From positions 18,851 to 82,850 of the forward strand of contig DURH01000059.1 of NCBI GenBank assembly GCA_012837385.1: 64,000 bases of DNA. The letters are read 5' to 3'. Numbering within the stretch: the stretch's first letter is position 1; each line of letters starts with the position of its first letter. The notes below the pieces were generated by a model. That model did no database searches. It was not told where the DNA came from and worked only from the letters and a program-made list of their open reading frames with translations. The stretch is from Bacillota bacterium. Its GTDB lineage: Bacteria > Bacillota > Limnochordia > Darwinibacteriales > Darwinibacteriaceae. Position numbers and translations under genes: made by a program. Positions 58,486 through 64,000 of the stretch are shown one piece after another.

Positions 58486-59706
58486 GTGAACTTGAAGTAC
58501 AGCTTTTCTTTGATTAATGGGGGTTTTACTGTGAGTCAGATCATTATCTTTCTTGTTCTTACTGTCTTGACCATTCTTGTTCTGGTTTGGCTGTTGTTCT
58601 TGGTGTCCGGCCGCGCCATCGCGCTGGCACTGGACAGGGCCAATCCCAGCCAGATCAGGCAATTGAAGAAGGCAGTACTGCTTCTGGCCGTGCTCATCGC
58701 CCTTACCGCGATACTAATCATCTTTTCCCAGTTAACAGCTTCTACCCCTAGGATTGACTCAGCTAACAGCATTGCAGAACTCACTCAGGTGGAGCTGAAC
58801 GGGAGGAAGCAGTGGATCAGCCTGCGGGGCTGGGATCGGAGCAAACCGGTGCTGCTCTTTTTGGCAGGGGGCCCAGGAGGGACCCAAATGGGAGCGGTAC
58901 GCCATGAACTGGCGGAGCTGGAGAAGCATTTTGTGGTGGTGAACTGGGATCAACCAGGTTCCGGCAAGTCTTACTACGCCGACAAGATCAGCAACATCAC
59001 CGCCCAAACCTATATTGAGGATGGCTGGGCTCTCACGGAACACCTGAAGGAACGTTTCGGTCAGGAGAAGATCTACCTGATCGGAGAGTCGTGGGGCAGT
59101 GCCCTAGGGATTTTCCTGGTGAGTCGCTACCCCGAATCCTACCACGCCTTTATAGGTACGGGGCAGATGATTGACTTTGCCGAAACCGAACGGATCGATT
59201 ACGCCTTGGCCTTGGAAATTGCCGAAAAAAACAGCCACAGCGATTTGGTGGCCAAACTGAAGGGCAATGGTGAGCCGCCCTACTACGGCAGGGATGTTAC
59301 GTGGAGAAGCGCGGTCTATCTTAATTACCTCAATGCCTATATGGCAATCCAGCCCGGCATCCACAATCCCGGGTACAACACCCTGCGGGATTTGGGGTCT
59401 TCTGAATACGGCCTTCTGGATAAAATCAACTTCCTGCGGGGCATCATTGGCACGTTTAACCATGTGTATCAGCAGCTCTATCACATTGACTTAAGGAAAG
59501 ATTACGCCAAACTGGAGGTGCCTGTGTACTTCTTCTTGGGGCGCTACGACGTGAATGCACCTACCGCGCTGGTGGAGGAATACGTGCAGATCTTGGAAGC
59601 GCCTGAGAAGGGAATTGTCTGGTTTGAACATTCAGGCCACAGTCCCTGGATCAATGAAAGGGATAGATTTGTGAGGGAGGTACTTGCATGTTTCCAAAAA
59701 GACTAA
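58486..59706 (+). CDS. Alpha/beta hydrolase (proline iminopeptidase-like), membrane-anchored
   Basis: VLLFLAGGPGGTQMGAVRHELAELEKHFVVVNWDQPGSGKSY; LIGESWGSALGIFLVSRYPESYHAFIGTGQ; start uncertain. Confidence 0.85.
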   Translation: MNLKYSFSLINGGFTVSQIIIFLVLTVLTILVLVWLLFLVSGRAIALALDRANPSQIRQLKKAVLLLAVLIALTAILIIFSQLTASTPRIDSANSIAELTQVELNGRKQWISLRGWDRSKPVLLFLAGGPGGTQMGAVRHELAELEKHFVVVNWDQPGSGKSYYADKISNITAQTYIEDGWALTEHLKERFGQEKIYLIGESWGSALGIFLVSRYPESYHAFIGTGQMIDFAETERIDYALALEIAEKNSHSDLVAKLKGNGEPPYYGRDVTWRSAVYLNYLNAYMAIQPGIHNPGYNTLRDLGSSEYGLLDKINFLRGIIGTFNHVYQQLYHIDLRKDYAKLEVPVYFFLGRYDVNAPTALVEEYVQILEAPEKGIVWFEHSGHSPWINERDRFVREVLACFQKD

Positions 59707-60065
59707 TTCTCGGAGCTTTGCTCTTAGCTGCGCTGCTGCTCTCCGCCTGTGCACCCACAGGGAGCATAGTGGTTCTCCATAACCCCAGCCTAAACGGCTT
59801 CACCATGGATTTCAACCAGTTCAAGGCCACCAACAAGTGCCAGCTTTCTCTAGCCGCGGGAGATGTGGTGCAGGTGGAGGTGGATCGCCAGGGCGGTGAG
59901 ATCGGCCTCGTGGTGAGCGGCCTGAGGGGCAGTGAACCCTATGCAGGCAATGATCTGCCCACTCGCACCTTTACCATTGGAATCGCGGAAACCGATCAGT
60001 ACGTGTTCCTGATCACCGGGAAAAACGCCACGGGAAGGATCAAGGTCAAGAACCTAGGTCAGTAA
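59688..60065 (+). CDS. Small predicted lipoprotein
   Basis: LLAALLLSACAPTG lipobox; ~110 aa mature domain of unknown family. Confidence 0.65.
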   Translation: MFPKRLILGALLLAALLLSACAPTGSIVVLHNPSLNGFTMDFNQFKATNKCQLSLAAGDVVQVEVDRQGGEIGLVVSGLRGSEPYAGNDLPTRTFTIGIAETDQYVFLITGKNATGRIKVKNLGQ

Positions 60066-60102
60066 GCGAAGGCCCAGCATAGCTGGGCCCTCTTTACTTC
60101 TC

Positions 60103-61431
60103 TTAGAAACCGTAAATCGTCTTGTTGTATCCCACTGACCACATGTAGTAATTGAAGGTCTGCTGTTGGATTGCCAGTGACGTCTGGTAATTCAGCCACT
60201 TTCTCGCGTCGTAGTTTCCATCCGTGCCAGACGTGCCATCGGCGGCCTGGGGAGCTGAACTGCGGATCACTTTGATGGCATAGTCGCGGTATTCTCCATC
60301 CCCTAAGCTCAGTGCTCTCCGTAGAGTAGTCCAAATGGCAGGAAGCTGCAGCACCTGCTGCCTTTCCTCATCGCTGAAATCCCGCCAAGCTTCCACCAGC
60401 CGCTCCTTAATCTCCTTTACCTTGAGATCAGAGATCAGCCTGAGGTCAGGTTCGCCGTTGTTCCCAAGGTGTTCCGCGAACACCAAAAATTCTGCATAGG
60501 CTGTAGCCGCTAGCTCTGTGAGGGGAGTGCGTCCTGGAACTAAGATGCGGTCTGCTTCAAGCAGGGCTTCTCGGATCAACTCCACAACAGGGTCGTTGGG
60601 CTCACTCTGTTCCACCCAATCCCAGACTGCCTGTTCCAGGGCGATCTGCATATCCATGAGCTCTTCTCGGTCATCCATCACCATGAGGAATGCGGCATAG
60701 AACGGGAAATCATCGAACTCGAGCATTCTTTCCTCGGAAAACGTCATCATAACGTCCCTGAGCTGAGAGCCGATCAAGGTTTCCTCAGCCAGTGAGAGGG
60801 GTGAACCGAGGGCGAACTCCAAGACGAACAAGAAACCGTCCACATTCATGTTGACCCTCTTTATCCATTCGTCGTCCACTTCATCCACCACAGCGAGGGG
60901 CACATCGTCTGAGCCAGAGGTCAAGGAGTTGACAAAGCGCTCCATCAACTCCAGGGCACGATCCTCATCAAACGAGTTCCTGTGGACCAGGTAATGAAAC
61001 CACAGGGTCTGTTCATATTCATTATCCTTGATAGTCAGTCCAAAGCCGTGGGCGCTGTACTGCCCTGCTCCCTGCTGCAGATTGAAAAAGGCATAGTCCC
61101 CGGTCTCATCCAATTCCCAGCCAAAAGCGTCCATTTCTGGGTTTTCCTCCTGGATGAGGGCCATGAACCATTCACCATGATCCTGAGCGTTCCAGCCTTG
61201 TTCATAGGGAAGAACCACCAGCCACAGCTGCTCATAGGTCTCTTCGTCGTATACCATAAAACCTGATTCAATCTCTTCAACGACCCAGCCATCTGGGTAC
61301 TCAAAGGATACACCATCTGCATTTACATATGTTCTCCATCTTACATTGGCTTCCGCGGAAGCTGAACCGAAAGCTGCACAGGCTAACAGAACAATCACGA
61401 CAGCGAAAGTCAACCGTTTCCACCACATCAT
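60103..61431 (-). CDS. Secreted protein of unknown function (tandem paralog 2), PsbP-like N-terminal region
   Basis: MWWKRLTFAVVIVLLACAAFGSASAEANVRWRTYVNADGVSFEYPDGWVVEEIESGFMVYD; start with upstream CCAGGTG RBS. Confidence 0.7.
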   Translation of the reverse strand: MMWWKRLTFAVVIVLLACAAFGSASAEANVRWRTYVNADGVSFEYPDGWVVEEIESGFMVYDEETYEQLWLVVLPYEQGWNAQDHGEWFMALIQEENPEMDAFGWELDETGDYAFFNLQQGAGQYSAHGFGLTIKDNEYEQTLWFHYLVHRNSFDEDRALELMERFVNSLTSGSDDVPLAVVDEVDDEWIKRVNMNVDGFLFVLEFALGSPLSLAEETLIGSQLRDVMMTFSEERMLEFDDFPFYAAFLMVMDDREELMDMQIALEQAVWDWVEQSEPNDPVVELIREALLEADRILVPGRTPLTELAATAYAEFLVFAEHLGNNGEPDLRLISDLKVKEIKERLVEAWRDFSDEERQQVLQLPAIWTTLRRALSLGDGEYRDYAIKVIRSSAPQAADGTSGTDGNYDARKWLNYQTSLAIQQQTFNYYMWSVGYNKTIYGF

Positions 61432-61573
61432 TATCACCTGGCCTTTTCTTGGATTTCGCCAACACTTGGAAGATAACAGGGTATTCCCCATTAACTGGGA
61501 AAACCCTTTCCCACAACGCCTTCTTTTCCCACAATCTCGCCCGTGGCTGACTAGTGGGTAGTGGAGGAAAGAA

Positions 61574-61607
61574 AAGCACCGCTCCATCAGGGGCGGTGCT
61601 TTTGACC
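61574..61607 (-). terminator. Intrinsic terminator between the secreted paralogs
   Basis: AAAAGCACCGC(CCC)..GGAGCGGTGCTTTTC on minus strand. Confidence 0.8.
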
Positions 61608-61624
61608 AGATATCGCCGTTTCTT

Positions 61625-62941
61625 TTAGTACCACCAAACTAGGTTGGGGTTGAATCCAGCTGCCCACAGCCAGTTCTTGCAGACTGTGGAATGAACCTGC
61701 ATCATGGATTGATGCTGCAGCCAGCTCATGGGTTCGTCATCAGCCCCTAAGGATGAGGATGCACGGCGTGGGGGAGCAGCATCTCGGATGATCTGAATGG
61801 CGTAGGCGCGGTCCTTATCATCTCCAAGGTTGAGCACCCGGCGCAGGGTAGTCCAGACGGCGGGAAGCTGCAGTACCTGTTCCTTTTCCTGCTGATTTAG
61901 ACCTCTCCAGGCCTCCACAAGCCTTTCCTTGATCTCCCTAACTCTTCTTTCAGAAATGGACCGGAGGTCAGCAGTCCTGCTGCTTTCGATCTGTTCTGCG
62001 AAGGCCAAGAACTCCCCATAGGCGGTGGCAGCAACCTCTGTGAGGGGAGTCTTGCCTGGAACTAAGATGCGGTCTGCTTCGAGCATAGCTTCTTTGATTG
62101 CACTCACGATGGGATCAAATGGATCGCTCTCTTCGATCCACTCCCAGATGGCCTCTTCCAGGGCGCTCTTCATGTCTGCCAGCTCTTGTTGGTCTTCCAG
62201 AGCCATAATCACCTGGACATAGAAGGGAAAATCATCGTACTGGGCCAGCTCGGCATCTGAATATCCCATCAAAATGCCCTGCAGTTCGGCTGTGATTAAG
62301 TTTTCTTCTGCCAGCGTCAAGGGCGAACCCAGGGCAAACTCAAGGATAAACAAGAAACCGTCTACATTTCGGTTGATTCGCTCCATTCTGGCATTAACCT
62401 GCGGGGGAGGCACGCTGTCTGTTCCCGAGCCCAGGGAGGCGGCGAAATCACCAAGTATGGAAAGGGCCCGGTCTTCATCAAACAGGTCCCTATGGGCTAT
62501 GTAGTGATACCAAATGGTCTGCCTAAGATCACTGTCCTTGATGACCAAGGCGTAGCCCTGAGCGCTGTTCCTCCCACTTCCGTACTTCAGCTCAACCAAG
62601 ACAAGATCGCCAGAGTCATCGACCTCCCAGTCGGTGGCGCGCATTTCTGGGTTTTCTGCCTGGATCAGAGCGAGGAAGTATTCTGCGTGCTCACGGGCAG
62701 TCCAGGTTCTCTCAAAGGGCAGAAGCACCAGCCACAGCTGTTGAGTATCGTCTCGATCGTGGATCATAAAGCCTGACTCATGCTCTCCCACAACCCAACC
62801 TTCAGGATAGTCAAAAGATACGGATCCATCTGCCGTTACGTACGTTCTCCATCTCAAATTGGCTTCCGCGGAAGCCGCACAAAAAGTCGAGTAGGCCAAC
62901 AGAACAACTAGGGCACCGAAACCCAACCGTTTCCACCACAT
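61625..62941 (-). CDS. Secreted protein of unknown function (tandem paralog 1), PsbP-like N-terminal region
   Basis: MWWKRLGFGALVVLLAYSTFCAASAEANLRWRTYVTADGSVSFDYPEGWVVGEHESGFMIHD; collinear similarity to 60103-61431. Confidence 0.7.
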   Translation of the reverse strand: MWWKRLGFGALVVLLAYSTFCAASAEANLRWRTYVTADGSVSFDYPEGWVVGEHESGFMIHDRDDTQQLWLVLLPFERTWTAREHAEYFLALIQAENPEMRATDWEVDDSGDLVLVELKYGSGRNSAQGYALVIKDSDLRQTIWYHYIAHRDLFDEDRALSILGDFAASLGSGTDSVPPPQVNARMERINRNVDGFLFILEFALGSPLTLAEENLITAELQGILMGYSDAELAQYDDFPFYVQVIMALEDQQELADMKSALEEAIWEWIEESDPFDPIVSAIKEAMLEADRILVPGKTPLTEVAATAYGEFLAFAEQIESSRTADLRSISERRVREIKERLVEAWRGLNQQEKEQVLQLPAVWTTLRRVLNLGDDKDRAYAIQIIRDAAPPRRASSSLGADDEPMSWLQHQSMMQVHSTVCKNWLWAAGFNPNLVWWY

Positions 62942-63101
62942 GGTTACCACCTGGCCTTTAAATGGATTTAGCAAATTTTGGGAGACGACAAGATCTTCCT
63001 CACCTGGAGGCAAAAATCCTTTTCCCACAGAGGTTTCCATTCCAGATTTTTCAGGGCAGATCTGCCAGCTAGAACACTTTTTCCTGAAGGAAACGCGAAA
63101 A

Positions 63102-63142
63102 GACACCGCTCTGCTCAACGGCCTGCAGAGCGGTGTAGCATT
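63102..63142 (-). terminator. Intrinsic terminator after the Nif11-leader genes
   Basis: ACACCGCTCTGC..GCAGAGCGGTGT inverted repeat; TTTT follows on minus strand. Confidence 0.7.
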
Positions 63143-63149
63143 TCTCCCT

Positions 63150-63479
63150 TCAGCACCCAAAGGTGGTTCCGCACTCACTGCACCAACAGCCGTCACTGCT
63201 GTGCAGGATTAATGTGCAGCCGCAGCGCGGGCACTGGGTTGGTTGTGACCCAGGGTGGGGCTGCAGCCCGCCTGTAATTCCCTCCAGTTCCCGGTCTGGA
63301 AGTCCTCCTTCTTGCAGGTGCAGTGCGTTCATCAGTTCAGCGGCTGCTTCCTCCGGAAGCTCCATGCCGTATTTCCGAAAAAGATCAATGAGTTCCTTTG
63401 TCGAGCCGCACTGCACAGCTTTTTGGAGTACTTCGTCACTCTTATCGCCGAGACGAGCCATCAGATCTTGAATGCTCAT
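63150..63479 (-). CDS. Nif11-like leader peptide (putative RiPP precursor) with Cys-rich zinc-ribbon-like core
   Basis: MSIQDLMARLGDKSDEVLQKAVQCGSTKELIDLFRKYGMELPEEAAAELMNALHLQEGGLPDRELEGITGG | LQPHPGSQPTQCPRCGCTLILHSSDGCWCSECGTTFGC. Confidence 0.78.
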   Translation of the reverse strand: MSIQDLMARLGDKSDEVLQKAVQCGSTKELIDLFRKYGMELPEEAAAELMNALHLQEGGLPDRELEGITGGLQPHPGSQPTQCPRCGCTLILHSSDGCWCSECGTTFGC

Positions 63480-63512
63480 CTCCATGCCTCCTTCCAAACG
63501 GTTCCCCATCTA

Positions 63513-63869
63513 CTACTCAGAGGATGCTGGGGAACGGACAAACCACTGTTGACGACCACATGTGATGCACATCCAAAATCTCGACCCTGGGTTGAACACC
63601 ATGGTTCCATCGCATCCCCTTTTCGTGCAGGGGCGTGGGTCCATGTCTTTCTCAGTCCCACCAGCAACTGCATCGAGCTCGCTGTCGGAAAGCTCCCCTA
63701 CTTGGGGGTAGAGCAGACTGAGCAGCTCGCGGGCTTCCGATTCCTTAAGCTCGATCTTGTTGTCTTTTGCCAGAGCAATGAGCTGTTCTGGTGTCTCACA
63801 CTGCACGGCTTGGCGGAGGAGATCATCATGATTTTCGCCGAGATTAGCGATAAGTTCACGCATATCCAT
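63513..63869 (-). CDS. Nif11-like leader peptide (putative RiPP precursor) with Cys-containing core
   Basis: MDMRELIANLGENHDDLLRQAVQCETPEQLIALAKDNKIELKESEARELLSLLYPQVGELSDSELDAVAGG | TEKDMDPRPCTKRGCDGTMVFNPGSRFWMCITCGRQQWFVRSPASSE. Confidence 0.82.
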   Translation of the reverse strand: MDMRELIANLGENHDDLLRQAVQCETPEQLIALAKDNKIELKESEARELLSLLYPQVGELSDSELDAVAGGTEKDMDPRPCTKRGCDGTMVFNPGSRFWMCITCGRQQWFVRSPASSE

Positions 63870-64000
63870 TGCCTACGCCTCCTTTCCCGTGTTTTCTGCC
63901 ACAAACGCGCTAAGCCTTTCCTTGACTTGATCTTACGGCAGAAAATGTGAGTAATCCTAGTTTCTCGGAGTAACCTTTCGCCGATCGAGGTTAGTTACTC

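Overview
This 64 kb window comes from a moderately GC-rich Firmicutes-like (Clostridia or Limnochordia type) chromosome and is dominated by carbohydrate-uptake and catabolism operons. From left to right: a macro-domain/vWA pair; DUF134 and DUF5320-like genes; a creatininase; a maltose-type ABC cassette (MalE/F/G-like); MATE and gamma-glutamyltransferase genes; a selenium-metabolism cluster (Csd-like, DUF3343, SelD, YedF); an AAC(3)-family gene and an HD gene; leuS with a T-box(Leu) leader; a sialic-acid-type family-5 ABC operon with an RpiR regulator, NanA-like and NanE; a xylose operon (xylF/G/H, LacI, xylA, xylB); a ribose-type ABC cassette flanked by duplicated Gfo/Idh/MocA oxidoreductases; an SLC13/ArsB-like permease; rubrerythrin and a 2-oxoacid oxidoreductase; tRNA-Arg(CCT); an LRR protein; a two-component system; and at the right edge two Nif11-leader peptide genes plus tandem secreted paralogs. 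The strongest unusual signals are: (1) a substrate-binding protein of SBP family 5 whose two halves are in swapped order, consistent with a natural circular permutation; (2) selD with an in-frame TGA at the catalytic Cys position followed by a bacterial-SECIS-like hairpin, missed by the ORF track; (3) a pair of Nif11-like double-glycine leader peptides with Cys-rich, zinc-ribbon-like cores; (4) two heptamer tandem arrays, each lying between a stop codon and an intrinsic terminator; (5) a tight cluster of three DnaA-box-like 9-mers. All calls were made by reading the sequence and from family knowledge. No searches were run.
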